A stretch of 36,944 nt of DNA from Nitrospiria bacterium (lineage in GTDB: Bacteria > Nitrospirota > UBA9217), in assembly GCA_919901555.1 (NCBI GenBank), contig CAKKPG010000120.1, positions 1-36,944 on the forward strand, read 5' to 3'. Under the pieces are notes generated by a model. The model worked only from the letters and a program-made list of their open reading frames with translations, was not told the DNA's origin and ran no database searches. The translations under genes and the position numbers were made by a program. Below are positions 14,329-22,781 of the stretch, one piece after another (within the stretch, counting starts at the first letter, position 1; each line of letters opens with the position of its first letter).

Positions 14329-15060
14329 TTATCCCGCCGCCGTTTCCGCCACCGCCTTCATGAGGCGGATGGCGCCGAACTGTTCGATCTGGAACACCTT
14401 CACGATTCGCGTTTTCATGAGTTCGAGGAGGGCAAGGAACGTGGCGATCACCTGGGCACTGGTGGTGCTGCCCTCGAAGAGGTCGGTAAAGAGCAGGCTG
14501 TCCGTGGATTCAAGCCGTCCGAGGATATAGGAAATTTTCTCGGTGATGGAGACGGCCTCGGCGGTGATCTCGAACTCCGCGTCGGGGACCCTGGCCATCA
14601 CGTCTTTGAGCGCGGCCAAGAGGTCGAACAGGTGAAAATCGAAGAGAAGCGGCTCGTCTTCCGCGGGAACGTCCGGTACGGCCTCGGCGGTCCGCGTATA
14701 CACCTGCGACCAGGTCTCTTCCTTCTGCTCCAGCGAGAGGGCGGCGTCCTTGAACCGCTTGTACTCCAGCAGCCTGCGGATGAGTTCCGACCTCGGGTCC
14801 ACGCCCTCATCGTCGCCCTCGGGGTTCTCGGGCGGCGGCAGGAGCATCCGGGATTTGATGTGCGTCAGCGTCGATGCCATGACGAGGAAATCTCCGGCGA
14901 TCTCCATGTCCAGGCTTTTCATGAGGTCAAGGTATTCCAGGTACTGATGGGTGATGAGCGCGACGGGGATGTCGTAGATGTTCAGTTCGTGCTTCCTGAT
15001 GAGGTGCAGAAGAAGGTCCATGGGGCCTTCGAAAATCTCGAGCTTTATGTGGTAAGACAT
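14329..15060 (-). CDS. scpA: Segregation and condensation protein A
   Basis: This 243-residue protein begins MSYHIKLEIFEGPMDLLLHLIRKHELNIYDIP, the N-terminal signature of ScpA, followed by FLVMASTLTHIKSRMLLP. The C-terminal winged helix has VIATFLALLELMKTRIVKVFQ. ScpA is the bacterial kleisin that bridges the SMC heads and binds ScpB. ATG 15060 is chosen because the family begins here; GTG 15084 in the same frame is possible. It is the first gene of the scpA-HEAT-scpB-ATPase-J/HTH operon, and a good promoter lies upstream. Confidence 0.93.
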   Translation of the reverse strand: MSYHIKLEIFEGPMDLLLHLIRKHELNIYDIPVALITHQYLEYLDLMKSLDMEIAGDFLVMASTLTHIKSRMLLPPPENPEGDDEGVDPRSELIRRLLEYKRFKDAALSLEQKEETWSQVYTRTAEAVPDVPAEDEPLLFDFHLFDLLAALKDVMARVPDAEFEITAEAVSITEKISYILGRLESTDSLLFTDLFEGSTTSAQVIATFLALLELMKTRIVKVFQIEQFGAIRLMKAVAETAAG

Positions 15061-15124
15061 GGGCGTGCGCAATCCTCCGCTCACGGGCCCCCGCGTGCGG
15101 GGCTCATGAAAAATATTTATACAA

Positions 15125-15153
15125 AAATTAGCGTTATTTACTCAAAAAGTCAA
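15125..15153 (-). promoter_or_regulatory. Promoter of the scpA operon
   Basis: On the minus strand TTGACT (15153-15148) and TAATTT (15130-15125) are 17 bases apart. The leader to scpA contains the short GC hairpin CCCCGC-GT-GCGGGG. Confidence 0.65.
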
Positions 15154-15171
15154 GGGAAAACATTGCGATTG

Positions 15172-15226
15172 CGGAGTTCGGAATGCGGAATGCGGAGTGA
15201 AAACCACCCCCTACCCCATTCCGCAA
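15172..15226. repeat. GCGGAATGCGGAGTG-type repeat with inverted arm
   Basis: Tandem GGAATGCGGAATGCGGAGTG is followed by the inverted ATTCCGC. Related units occur at 21779-21795 and 24661-24736. It lies between the divergent scpA and kinase-like genes. Confidence 0.5.
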
Positions 15227-15276
15227 TGAGAAAGCCGCACCAGCTTGTCTGATATAATGTAAAAGGGAGAAAACAG

Positions 15277-16266
15277 GTGACAATTGAGACCGGAGGATAT
15301 ACCGAAAAGCAGCTGCTGCGCATGATCCGGCAATGGGTCCCCCGCGAACGGGTGCCGCAGAAGGTCCGGATCAAGGACACCGCGGACTTTTTCCGCGTTG
15401 ATTATGACGACGTGGTCGTCCTGGACGGCGTGCCCTTCTTTGTGCGGAACAACGAGCGGGAGGGCCGGTTCGGGCTCGAAGACGAGCCGAAGTTCTGGGT
15501 CAAGCGCTCCATCAACCTCGTGACCGGCGGGGTGAAGGTCCTCAAGTGGGTCTTTTGGGAACGGTTCAGCGCCAGGATCGGCGACCTTGTTTTTGAGTGC
15601 GTGCGGAGCCCCCGGAAGGAAGCGCGGATCCTCGAACTGGTGCGCGGGAGGCCCGATTTCATGCAGGGGGAGACCGTGCCGGATTCCACGGGCAACCCGC
15701 TCCGGATCCTGGACTATATCCGCGGGAAGACGCTGGGCGAGGCCATCCTCACCCTCGGCGCGGATCATCAGGAATTCTTTTACCGCTATTATCCCGCCCT
15801 GCTCGATGAGTTCATCGGCGTGGTGGAGGCCATCCGCTTTCTCCACGAGAGCGGCGAAAAGCACGGCGACATCCGGCGCGACCATCTCATCAAGGACAGC
15901 GCCACCGGCCGCTACCGGTGGATCGACTTCGATTTCAACTACCGCCACGGGGCGAGCCGCTTTGCCTACGACCTCTTCGGCCTCGGCAATATCCTCATCT
16001 ACATCACGGGCCGGGGAGACGTTACCACCCACCGGCTCCTCCGGGACGACCCCGATGTGCTCAACCGTCTTTCCGAAGACGACGTGAACATCGTGTTCCA
16101 CAACCGCGTGGCCAACCTGAAGAAGGTCTATCCCTATATTCCCGATTCACTGAACCGGGTGCTCATGCACTTTGCCGCGGGCGCGCCCGTGTACTACGAC
16201 GATACGCGGGAGCTCTTGGAGGACCTGGGAGAGGCGAGGGATGAACTGTTTGACAATGTCAAATGA
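15277..16266 (+). CDS. Atypical protein-kinase-like protein
   Basis: This 329-residue protein has a kinase-like core in its second half. HGDIRRDHLI (196-205) takes the place of the HRDxxxxN loop, and WIDFDF (215-220) takes the place of the DFG motif with D217. K76 in FWVKRSINL may be the ATP-binding Lys. This pattern, H-G-D and D-F-D, is seen in small-molecule and lipopolysaccharide kinases (Kdo/RIO-like) as well as atypical protein kinases, so the substrate is open. The Asn that normally binds metal is missing in the catalytic loop (DHLI). The start is GTG 15277, with GGGAG 7 bases upstream. It lies divergent from the scpA operon, followed by uspA. Confidence 0.7.
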   Translation: MTIETGGYTEKQLLRMIRQWVPRERVPQKVRIKDTADFFRVDYDDVVVLDGVPFFVRNNEREGRFGLEDEPKFWVKRSINLVTGGVKVLKWVFWERFSARIGDLVFECVRSPRKEARILELVRGRPDFMQGETVPDSTGNPLRILDYIRGKTLGEAILTLGADHQEFFYRYYPALLDEFIGVVEAIRFLHESGEKHGDIRRDHLIKDSATGRYRWIDFDFNYRHGASRFAYDLFGLGNILIYITGRGDVTTHRLLRDDPDVLNRLSEDDVNIVFHNRVANLKKVYPYIPDSLNRVLMHFAAGAPVYYDDTRELLEDLGEARDELFDNVK

Positions 16267-16385
16267 CAAAGTTCAAATGCCAAAATAAAGTGATAAGCGT
16301 CAAATGCCTCAGGTTAAACGTCTTATCGGTATCGAATTTTGACATTCGATTTGAACCTTGAGCTTTGAAATTTGAACGTTATCTG
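16267..16385. repeat. AT-rich AATGACAAAGTTCAAATG-type repeat before uspA
   Basis: AATGACAAAGTTCAAATGCCAAAA on the left is answered by ATTTTGACATTCGATTTGAACC on the right, an imperfect inverted repeat. GATAAGCG and CGTCTTATC form a second internal pair. It fills the gap between the kinase-like gene and uspA. Confidence 0.45.
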
Positions 16386-16409
16386 TATTCGGAGAAAGGA
16401 GCGGCAGCC

Positions 16410-16886
16410 ATGAAGACCGAAACCGACAGCCCGATGAAAGACAAACACATCCTCATCGCCGTGGACGAGACCGAGAGCTCCAAGGGCGCGGTCCTCTACG
16501 TGGCCGACATCCTCGGCGGCTTTCCCGGGTTCCGGGTAACCCTCCTGAGCATCATTCCGGAGCCGGAGGAAGACTTCTTCGACACCGCCGAGGAGCAGGC
16601 GGCCTGGACCAGGAAGAACCTCGAAGCCGCCAAGGCCATGCTGGAGAACTACGGACAGATCCTGAATCAGGCCGGGTTCCCTCCGGACAAGATCCAGATC
16701 CGCGCATGCGTGGGGGAGACCAAGGAGTTTGCCGACGCTATTCTGGAGGCGCAGCGGGGCATGGAGTCCTGCACCGTGGTGGTGGGCCGGCGCCACAAGA
16801 CCAAGACCGAGGAGTTCCTCTTCGGCAGCACGTCGACCCGTCTCATTCGCGAGGCCAAGAACTGCGCCATCTGGGTGGTGGAATAG
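16410..16886 (+). CDS. Universal stress protein family (UspA-like)
   Basis: This 158-residue protein starts MKTETDSPMKDKHILIAVDETESSKGAVLYV, the usual beta-alpha start of Usp domains with the Asp that contacts nucleotide. The C-terminal ATP motif reads GRRHKTKTEEFLFGSTST. It fits G-x2-G-x9-G-S/T except that the second Gly is His. The family binds ATP or other nucleotides and responds to stress; the altered motif leaves nucleotide binding uncertain. The start at ATG 16410 is chosen by AAGGAG 8 bases upstream; the frame is open further upstream from 16365, but that part is repeat. A hairpin terminator follows. Confidence 0.9.
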   Translation: MKTETDSPMKDKHILIAVDETESSKGAVLYVADILGGFPGFRVTLLSIIPEPEEDFFDTAEEQAAWTRKNLEAAKAMLENYGQILNQAGFPPDKIQIRACVGETKEFADAILEAQRGMESCTVVVGRRHKTKTEEFLFGSTSTRLIREAKNCAIWVVE

Positions 16887-17013
16887 AGTTGGGGGGCTTA
16901 AGAGTTGAAGAGTTTAAGAGTTGGGGAGTTTAGGAGTTGAGGAGTTCAAGGGGTTGAGGGGTGGGGGAGTTGAACTCCTTAACCCCCGAACCCCTCAACC
17001 CCTAAACTTTTTT
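16887..17013 (+). repeat. GAGTTGAGGAGTT low-complexity repeat ending in an inverted repeat
   Basis: A run of GAGTT/GGAGTTT units leads into a long inverted repeat. The same family, in the complementary orientation (CTCAACTCCTGAACCCTTAAACTCC), lies at 18875-18945. The DEAD-box helicase gene is therefore flanked by two copies. Confidence 0.6.
16949..17013 (+). terminator. Terminator of uspA formed by the repeat
   Basis: Fourteen perfect pairs (16949-16962 with 16990-17003), extended by GGGGG/CCCCC inside, are followed by AAACTTTTTTAT. The stem is long and GC-rich with a T-run on the plus strand, so it should stop transcription from uspA. It ends just before the helicase stop codon on the other strand. 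Confidence 0.7.
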
Positions 17014-17018
17014 ATCTC

Positions 17019-18395
17019 CTACCGAACCTTGCTGAATCGGTAATCCCCGATCTTGCCGCCCTGCCGCTTCGCGTCCCACTTCTTTTCCCTGGTATAGCCG
17101 TCTTCGCTGCTCCCTTTCCGGTCGGACTTGGACCAGAAGGGCCGCGGGGACGCCGGATTCGAGCTGTATCGCCGCCCTGATGACGGAGTTCCCCGCCTTC
17201 CGGCGGACTGAGCGGGCCTGCTGCTGCTGCCGCCGGTCGAGCGGCGCAAGGGGCGCGCCGGCTCCAGTCCCGGGATCACCTGCTGCGGGATCGACTGGCC
17301 GATGTAGCGCTCGATCGAGCGCAGGGAATCCATTTCCCTGAACGACGCGAAGGAGATGGCGATGCCCGACGCGCCGGCGCGGCCGGTCCGGCCGATGCGG
17401 TGCACGTAGTCCTCGGCGTTCTTCGGCAGGTCATAGTTGATGACATGGGTGATGCCGGCGACGTCGAGTCCGCGGGCGGCCACGTCCGTTGCCACGAGGA
17501 GCCGGATCTTGCCGCGGCGCATGTTCATGATGGTGCGGTTTCGGGCATTCTGGTTCATGTCTCCGTGAAGGGCCGCCGCCGAATGTCCCTGGGCCGACAA
17601 CTCGCCGGCAAGCTGGTCGGCGTTCCGCTTGGTGCTGGAAAAGATGATCGCCCTGGTCATGGCGCTGTCGGAAATAAGGTGGTTCAATATCCGGTTCTTG
17701 TGCTGCATGTCGTCGGCGGCATGGAGGCGCTGCTCGATCGCTTCAAGGGTGGTCTTCTTCCCGGCGATCTCTACCCGCACCGGGTCCTTGAGCAGACGCT
17801 GGGCAAGCTTTGCCATGGCGCTGTCCATGGTTGCCGTGAACATCAGCGTCTGGCGCGAGGCCGGCGTCGCCGCGGCAATGGTGTCCACTGCCTCGCTGAA
17901 ACCCATGTCGAGCATGCGGTCGGCTTCATCAAGGACCAGTATCTCAAGACGGGAAAAATCGATGCGTCCCCGCTCCATATGGTCCATGAGCCGTCCCGGC
18001 GTTGCCACGATAAGGTCCACGGGCTGCGACAGGAGCCGCTGCTGCTCGAAGTAGGGCATGCCGCCGAGGATGGCGCCGCTCCGTATGCGCATGAACTTTC
18101 CATAGGTGCTCACGGCCGCGGTCACCTGGTTCGCCAGTTCGCGCGTGGGCGTAAGCACCAGCACGCGGGGGCCTTTGGACCTCCCCGTTGATTTTGAAGG
18201 CACGCTCAGTCGCTGGAGCGCGGGCAGCACGAAGGCCGCGGTCTTGCCGGTCCCGGTCTGGGCCGTGGCGATCAGGTCCTGGCCTGCCAGGGCCTTGGGA
18301 ATGGCCTGCTCCTGGATGGGCGTCGGCGCGGCATAGCCGCAGAGTTTTATTGCCTTGAGGATCGGTTCGTTGAGCTGCAATTTTGAAAAAGACAT
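17019..18395 (-). CDS. DEAD-box RNA helicase (RhlE-like)
   Basis: This 458-residue protein has the full motif set: Q motif APTPIQEQAIP, motif I AQTGTGKT, motif Ia PTRELA, motif II LDEADRMLDMG, motif III TAT in MFTATMDSAM, and motifs V-VI VAARGLDVAGI and HRIGRTGRAG. The C-terminal tail (about 370-458) is basic and rich in Arg, Ser and Gly and probably binds RNA. Such enzymes remodel RNA in ribosome assembly and cold adaptation. ATG 18395 is chosen by AAAGGAG 4 bases upstream. The frame is open for another 83 codons, but those lack family similarity. The promoter lies about 375 bases upstream, giving a long leader. Confidence 0.92.
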   Translation of the reverse strand: MSFSKLQLNEPILKAIKLCGYAAPTPIQEQAIPKALAGQDLIATAQTGTGKTAAFVLPALQRLSVPSKSTGRSKGPRVLVLTPTRELANQVTAAVSTYGKFMRIRSGAILGGMPYFEQQRLLSQPVDLIVATPGRLMDHMERGRIDFSRLEILVLDEADRMLDMGFSEAVDTIAAATPASRQTLMFTATMDSAMAKLAQRLLKDPVRVEIAGKKTTLEAIEQRLHAADDMQHKNRILNHLISDSAMTRAIIFSSTKRNADQLAGELSAQGHSAAALHGDMNQNARNRTIMNMRRGKIRLLVATDVAARGLDVAGITHVINYDLPKNAEDYVHRIGRTGRAGASGIAISFASFREMDSLRSIERYIGQSIPQQVIPGLEPARPLRRSTGGSSSRPAQSAGRRGTPSSGRRYSSNPASPRPFWSKSDRKGSSEDGYTREKKWDAKRQGGKIGDYRFSKVR

Positions 18396-18777
18396 ACTAC
18401 TCCTTTGTGATTCTGACTTCGGACATCGGTCCGGACGCAGAATGGTTAGTGGCCTGCCAGGTCGGATATTCGACAGGATCAACAGGATGATAAAGACGGT
18501 ATATCCGCATGTATCCCGTTGTCCCGCCGGAAATGCATCGGCAAGACGTGAGCGTGCGTGCCGCAGGAAGACACCTGTCTCCCTGAGAACGAGGACGGCA
18601 ACAGCACAAATATGACCGGCATAACGACATCGTTCGCCAACCATACATGCTGTCGCTATTTCAGATGAGTGCTGAAAAGCAGGGGGGTTAGAGATCGATG
18701 ATGAGTGATCGGCGGGCAGAGGGGAAGTCGATGTGCGTTCCTGCCAGAATCCCGCCGAACGTTAAACAGTCAGGTGC
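18396..18777 (-). promoter_or_regulatory. Long 5' leader of the DEAD-box helicase
   Basis: No supported gene lies here. Between the promoter at 18778-18805 and ATG 18395 are about 375 transcribed bases. Near the ribosome site, ATTCTG and CAGAAT enclose CGGA...TCCG, a nested hairpin at about 18410-18445. A short AT-rich GACAGGATCAACAGGATG repeat unit lies at about 18471-18490. Long structured leaders are known for bacterial cold-shock RNA helicases, which can act on their own mRNA. Whether this one does is not shown. Confidence 0.5.
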
Positions 18778-18805
18778 ATTATACAGGTTCGGCAACGAAT
18801 AGCAA
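18778..18805 (-). promoter_or_regulatory. Promoter for the DEAD-box helicase
   Basis: On the minus strand TTGCTA (18805-18800) and a perfect TATAAT (18783-18778) are 16 bases apart. This is the only good promoter seen upstream of the helicase. Confidence 0.65.
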
Positions 18806-18874
18806 GACATATTTTTCGCCTCTATTTGCGGTTTCTTTTGTGAGCTGTCATCGGTTTTAACTCACTCACTCCAT

Positions 18875-18945
18875 AACCTTCCGGCTCCCCAACGCCTTAA
18901 CTCCCAAACCCCTCAACTCCTGAACCCTTAAACTCCCGCACTCTG
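18875..18945 (-). repeat. CTCAACTCC-type low-complexity repeat, second copy
   Basis: The units AACTCCCAAACCCCTCAACTCC and TTAAACTCCC are the complement of the repeat at 16887-17013. With that copy it brackets the helicase gene. The stretch 18806-19100 holds no supported gene; it contains this repeat and a small GAGTTTTTAAACTC palindrome near 18998-19011. Confidence 0.55.
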
Positions 18946-19102
18946 AATATCCCGGACCCCTTCACGTCTTTTTCCGTCCCGGCCGCAACTGGCGCGGAGT
19001 TTTTAAACTCTGTTTTATTCCGGCCTTGATTGGCGCTTAAGGGAAAAGCATGTATTGTTAAAATACGCATCAGGCCTGCCTAAATGTAGTATTAGTTTTG
19101 CC

Positions 19103-19130
19103 TTGACAACACTAGATGTTGTGGTATACT
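19103..19130 (+). promoter_or_regulatory. nrdJ promoter with an NrdR-box-like spacer
   Basis: TTGACA (19103-19108) and TATACT (19125-19130) are separated by exactly 16 bases, ACACTAGATGTTGTGG. That spacer matches the NrdR box consensus ACACwATATmTwGTGT at 13 of 16 positions. NrdR represses ribonucleotide reductase genes, usually through two boxes; a second box 31-32 bases away is not seen. The promoter lies about 285 bases before nrdJ, leaving a long leader. Confidence 0.55.
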
Positions 19131-19343
19131 TCAATTCGATTTGCATGGTAAATACTTTGTTCTTCATGTCGCCGGATCGGTTTTTTCCTTCTGTATACTG
19201 TAGAGGCAATACGTACTACCAGAAACTCAGGCAGCTTCATCTATAATTTATAATTCTCTGTAATTTTCAGGCTGGACCGTATGCGAAATTCTCTAAAATT
19301 TCGTTCTCTGAGCGCGGATTCGAGCAACGGTTAGGATATGACA

Positions 19344-19378
19344 CCGGAGTGGCCTTGCGGTCACTCCGGCTTTGTTTT
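19344..19378 (+). terminator. Terminator-like hairpin in the nrdJ leader
   Basis: CCGGAGTG (19344-19351) pairs perfectly with CACTCCGG (19362-19369) and is followed by CTTTGTTTT. It lies between the promoter and the nrdJ ribosome site, so it could be an attenuator or the end of a small RNA of about 240 bases. A second leader hairpin, CGAAATT...AATTTCG, lies upstream near 19281-19300. Confidence 0.55.
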
Positions 19379-19420
19379 GAAATTTATATTTTGCAGGATA
19401 GTAAGAGGAGGGGTTTTATC

Positions 19421-21775
19421 ATGAAGAGCACGGCGTCCGCTACGGTGTCCGGCAAAGGGCTTGCACTGTCCGAGAACAGCCTCAAAGTTCTGGAGAAGCG
19501 CTATCTCAAGCGCAATGAGGACGGGACCGTGGTCGAGACCGCCGTGGACATGTTCACGCGCGTGGCGCGGACCATCGCCGAGGCCGACAAGGCCTACGGC
19601 AGGAGCGACGCCGACGTGGAGCGGACCGCCACGGAGTTCTACCGCATGATGACCTCCCTTGAGTACCTTCCCAACAGCCCCACGCTCATGAACGCCGGAC
19701 GGGAGCTGGGCCAGCTTTCGGCCTGTTTCGTGCTCCCCGTGGGAGACTCCATGGACGAGATCTTCGAGGCCGTGAAACACGCGGCCCTCATCCACAAGTC
19801 GGGCGGCGGCACGGGCTTCTCCTTCTCCCGGGTGCGGCCGAGGAACGACGTGGTCAAGTCCACCAAGGGCGTTTCCTCGGGCCCCATCTCCTTCATGACC
19901 GTGTTCGACGCGGCCACGGAGACGGTGAAGCAGGGCGGTACGCGGCGCGGCGCCAACATGGGCATCCTCCAGGTGGACCACCCGGACATCCTCGATTTCA
20001 TCACCTGCAAACAGCAGAACAACCGGCTGAACAACTTCAACATCTCCGTTGCCATCACGGACCCCTTCATGCAGGCGGTGGAAAAGGACGGGGAATACGA
20101 CCTCGTTTCCCCGCGCAGCAAGACGGTGGTCAAGCGGCTCAAGGCGCGCAAGGTCTTCGACACCATCGTGAACATGGCGTGGAAGAACGGCGATCCCGGC
20201 ATCATCTTCCTGGACCGCATGAACGAGCACAATCCCACGCCGCACGCGGGCATGATCGAGTCCACGAACCCCTGCGGAGAACAGCCCCTGCTGCCCTATG
20301 AATCCTGCAACCTGGGCTCCATCAACCTGGCCAAGATGCTTACGGCGACCAAGGGCCGCATCGGGGTGGACTATGACAAGCTGTGCCATACGGTGCGGGA
20401 GGCGGTCCACTTTCTGGACAACGTCATCGACGTGAATAAATACCCCATCGAGAAGATCGCCGAGAACACCCGGGCGAACCGCAAGATCGGCCTGGGCGTG
20501 ATGGGTTTTGCGGACATGCTCCTCCAGATGGGCATCCCCTACAGCTCCGACGAAGCGGTGCAGCTCGGCGAGTCGGTCATGAAGTTCATCACCGACGAGG
20601 GCCGGAAGGCGAGCGAGGAACTGGCTAAAGAGCGCGGGGCGTTCCCGAACTTCAAGGGGAGCAGCTACGACAAGCCGGGCCATGCACCGGTGCGGAACGC
20701 GACCGTGACCACGATCGCGCCCACGGGCACGCTTTCCATCATCGCGGGCTGCTCCAGCGGCATCGAGCCGCTCTTTGCGCTCTCTTTCATTCGCAGGGTG
20801 CTGGACGGGGCGGAGCTTGTGGAGGCGAACCCCCACTTCGAGAAGGTCGCAAAGGAGCGAGGGTTCTATTCCGACGTCCTCATGAAGGAGATCGCGGAGC
20901 ACGGCGGTTGTACGGGCCTCGAGACGGTGCCCGGGGACGTGCAGCGGGTGTTCGCGACCTCCCATGACATCAGCCCGGAGTGGCACATTCGCATGCAGGC
21001 CGCGTTCCAGAAGCACACGGACAACGCCGTGTCCAAGACGGTGAACTTCCCGCATGCCGCTACGCGGGAAGACGTGGAAAAGGTCTATCTGCTGGCGCAC
21101 AGGTTGGGCTGCAAAGGCGTGACTATTTACCGCGACGGCTCCCGGGACGAGCAGGTGCTGAACACCGGCGCGACCGAAAAGGCGCGCAGGGCCGCGCAGC
21201 AGCCGATGACCGTGGCGTCCGCCTCGCCCGAGCTTGCCGAGGAGAAGAAGCCGCGGAAACGGCCGGTCTTCACCCAGGGGGTGACCCAGAAGATCCCGAC
21301 CGGATGCGGCAACCTCTACATCACGATCAACGAGGACGAAGAGGGCATCTGCGAGGTCTTTTCGACTATGGGCAAGTCAGGCGGGTGCGCCTCGAGCCAG
21401 TCCGAGGCGGTAACTCGCATGGTTTCAATCGCCCTTCGCTCCGGTGTCAGCCTCGGCACAATCATCGAGCAACTCAAAGGCATCCGCTGTCCGTCGCCGG
21501 CCTGGGGCGAGGGCGGATCCATCCTGTCCTGCCCGGACGCCATCGCCCGGGCCCTGGAGCGGTACATGAAGGACAGCATGGGCCAGCGGCACCATCACAA
21601 GCCCCGGCAGGCGACCGCCCTGCCCATGGTCCCTTACGCCTCGTCAGACTGCACAAACGGGGGGAGCAAGAACCACCTGGGCCTCTGCCCGGAGTGCCCT
21701 GACTGCGGCGGGCTCCTGGAATTCGGCGAAGGCTGCGCCTTCTGCCGGGGCTGCGGGTTCTCCAAGTGCGGATGA
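19421..21775 (+). CDS. nrdJ: Class II (adenosylcobalamin-dependent) ribonucleotide reductase
   Basis: This 784-residue enzyme reduces ribonucleotides to deoxyribonucleotides using a B12-derived thiyl radical, with or without oxygen. Seen motifs are NSPTLMNAG (85-93), [11 protein letters not shown] with C102, the active-site loop NPCGEQPL with C285 and E287, and [21 protein letters not shown]. The C-terminal tail [20 protein letters not shown] ends in SKCG. The Cys-rich tail supplies the redox pair that re-reduces the active site and looks like a zinc ribbon. ATG 19421 is preceded by GAGGAGGGG; the 24 open codons upstream overlap the leader hairpin. A terminator follows at 21874. Confidence 0.96.
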   Translation: MKSTASATVSGKGLALSENSLKVLEKRYLKRNEDGTVVETAVDMFTRVARTIAEADKAYGRSDADVERTATEFYRMMTSLEYLPNSPTLMNAGRELGQLSACFVLPVGDSMDEIFEAVKHAALIHKSGGGTGFSFSRVRPRNDVVKSTKGVSSGPISFMTVFDAATETVKQGGTRRGANMGILQVDHPDILDFITCKQQNNRLNNFNISVAITDPFMQAVEKDGEYDLVSPRSKTVVKRLKARKVFDTIVNMAWKNGDPGIIFLDRMNEHNPTPHAGMIESTNPCGEQPLLPYESCNLGSINLAKMLTATKGRIGVDYDKLCHTVREAVHFLDNVIDVNKYPIEKIAENTRANRKIGLGVMGFADMLLQMGIPYSSDEAVQLGESVMKFITDEGRKASEELAKERGAFPNFKGSSYDKPGHAPVRNATVTTIAPTGTLSIIAGCSSGIEPLFALSFIRRVLDGAELVEANPHFEKVAKERGFYSDVLMKEIAEHGGCTGLETVPGDVQRVFATSHDISPEWHIRMQAAFQKHTDNAVSKTVNFPHAATREDVEKVYLLAHRLGCKGVTIYRDGSRDEQVLNTGATEKARRAAQQPMTVASASPELAEEKKPRKRPVFTQGVTQKIPTGCGNLYITINEDEEGICEVFSTMGKSGGCASSQSEAVTRMVSIALRSGVSLGTIIEQLKGIRCPSPAWGEGGSILSCPDAIARALERYMKDSMGQRHHHKPRQATALPMVPYASSDCTNGGSKNHLGLCPECPDCGGLLEFGEGCAFCRGCGFSKCG

Positions 21776-21873
21776 TTTCAGTGCGGAGTGCGGAAGGTAG
21801 AACCGGAGGCGCGGTGAGGTCGAACGATTTCCTCACGCGTCAGAACCAGGAAAAGGCAATCTTGTTTAACCGG

Positions 21874-21900
21874 CCGGGAGCTTTCTCTCCCGGTTTTTTT
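21874..21900 (+). terminator. Rho-independent terminator of nrdJ
   Basis: CCGGGAG (21874-21880), a 6-base loop and CTCCCGG (21887-21893) are followed by seven T. Confidence 0.9.
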
Positions 21901-21976
21901 ATGGCCGCTCATGATCATTTTTGCGCAGGCAGCGCCTGCTATCGAATATAACCTGCTGTATTTAAAGGAGATTATA

Positions 21977-22168
21977 ATGACCCTGGACGAGGTGATTCTC
22001 GAGCTCTACAGGCTTGCTGAAACAAAAAAATGGAACGGCGCGGTCTCAGACGAGGCGCTGGCGGTTGCCATAGAGGGTATGGAGCAGATATGGTCGCTTC
22101 GGTTGGCGGACAGAAAGAAGAGCGCAAAGCCGAACGGAACGAGAAAACAGCCTCGTCTGTGGTCGTGA
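21977..22168 (+). CDS. Small hypothetical protein (63 aa)
   Basis: The protein begins MTLDEVILELYRLAETKKWNGAVSDEALAVAIEGME and ends in a basic tail. The start is well supported by AAAGGAG (21964-21970) 6 bases upstream. The N-terminal two thirds is predicted helical and amphipathic; no signal peptide or known motif is visible. The family is not recognised. It is a stand-alone small gene between the nrdJ terminator and the promoter of the zinc-ribbon gene. Confidence 0.65.
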   Translation: MTLDEVILELYRLAETKKWNGAVSDEALAVAIEGMEQIWSLRLADRKKSAKPNGTRKQPRLWS

Positions 22169-22214
22169 ACCGAAGACCGCTTTTCAAAAAAAACATTCAA
22201 CGGGCAAAAACAGC

Positions 22215-22243
22215 TTGACATTTGATTGCTATGATTCTAAATT
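22215..22243 (+). promoter_or_regulatory. Promoter for the zinc-ribbon/Lys-tail gene
   Basis: TTGACA (22215-22220) and TAAATT (22238-22243) are 17 bases apart. The leader to ATG 22376 is about 125 bases. Confidence 0.65.
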
Positions 22244-22375
22244 TACATTCAAGGTCCTTTGCGTGAGGATGTTTCCTCGCCACGGTGCGCACTTCTTCAT
22301 CGTGTCCAGATGATACTCCGGTGCAGACGCGGACCCCGTTGCGGCGGGTTATCAAGATTAAAGGAGGGTATGGGG

Positions 22376-22714
22376 ATGGATAGAGAGAAGGTTATGCAGT
22401 ACGAGTGCAAGGTGTGCGGCAGGAAGATCGATGTCACACGGACCGGCGATGTGTATGAGGAGCCGGTGTTCTGCTGCGGTGTGGAGGCAGCGGAGGGCGG
22501 CATGGCGGGCGGAATGGAAGCAATGATGCCATTGACGATGCCGAAGCCGAAGAAGAAGGCCAAGAAAAAGGCTGCGAAAAAGGCGAAGAAAAAAGCCGCC
22601 AAGAAGGCCAAGAAAAAGGTTGCCAAGAAGGCCAAGAAAAAAGTCGCCAAGAAGGCCAAGAAAAAGGCTGCCAAGAAAAAGGCAAAGAAAGCCTCGAAAA
22701 AGAGAAGGAAATAA
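22376..22714 (+). CDS. Zinc-ribbon-like protein with a histone-H1-like Lys/Ala tail
   Basis: This 112-residue protein has a short N-terminal domain with C10-x2-C13 (YECKVCGRKIDVTRTGD) and a C32-C33 pair (VFCCGVE), which may bind zinc. From about residue 58 it is almost only Lys and Ala: KKKAKKKAAKKAKKKAAKKA and so on to KKASKKRRK. Such tails resemble histone H1 and the bacterial H1-like proteins that bind DNA through charge. The DNA is a tandem repeat of GCCAAGAAAAAGG-type units, so tail length could vary by slippage. ATG 22376 has GGAGG 8 bases upstream; ATG 22370 is too close to it. A terminator follows. Confidence 0.8.
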   Translation: MDREKVMQYECKVCGRKIDVTRTGDVYEEPVFCCGVEAAEGGMAGGMEAMMPLTMPKPKKKAKKKAAKKAKKKAAKKAKKKVAKKAKKKVAKKAKKKAAKKKAKKASKKRRK

Positions 22715-22749
22715 CAGAGCGGGAAAGAATGACGGCATTCGTTCTCCGT

Positions 22750-22781
22750 GAGCCCCCGGGTATGGTCCGGGGGCTCTTTCT
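22750..22781 (+). terminator. Rho-independent terminator of the zinc-ribbon/Lys-tail gene
   Basis: Ten perfect pairs (22750-22759 with 22767-22776) form around a 7-base loop and are followed by TTTCT. Confidence 0.75.

Noticed and set aside
19131-19420. Cobalamin riboswitch before nrdJ
   Set aside because: No GCCACTG core or B12-box sequence is visible, although the leader is long and structured.
19361-21100. A 579-codon minus-strand frame antisense to nrdJ
   Set aside because: It is a shadow of the nrdJ codons, with His/Arg/Val-rich composition and no recognisable domain.
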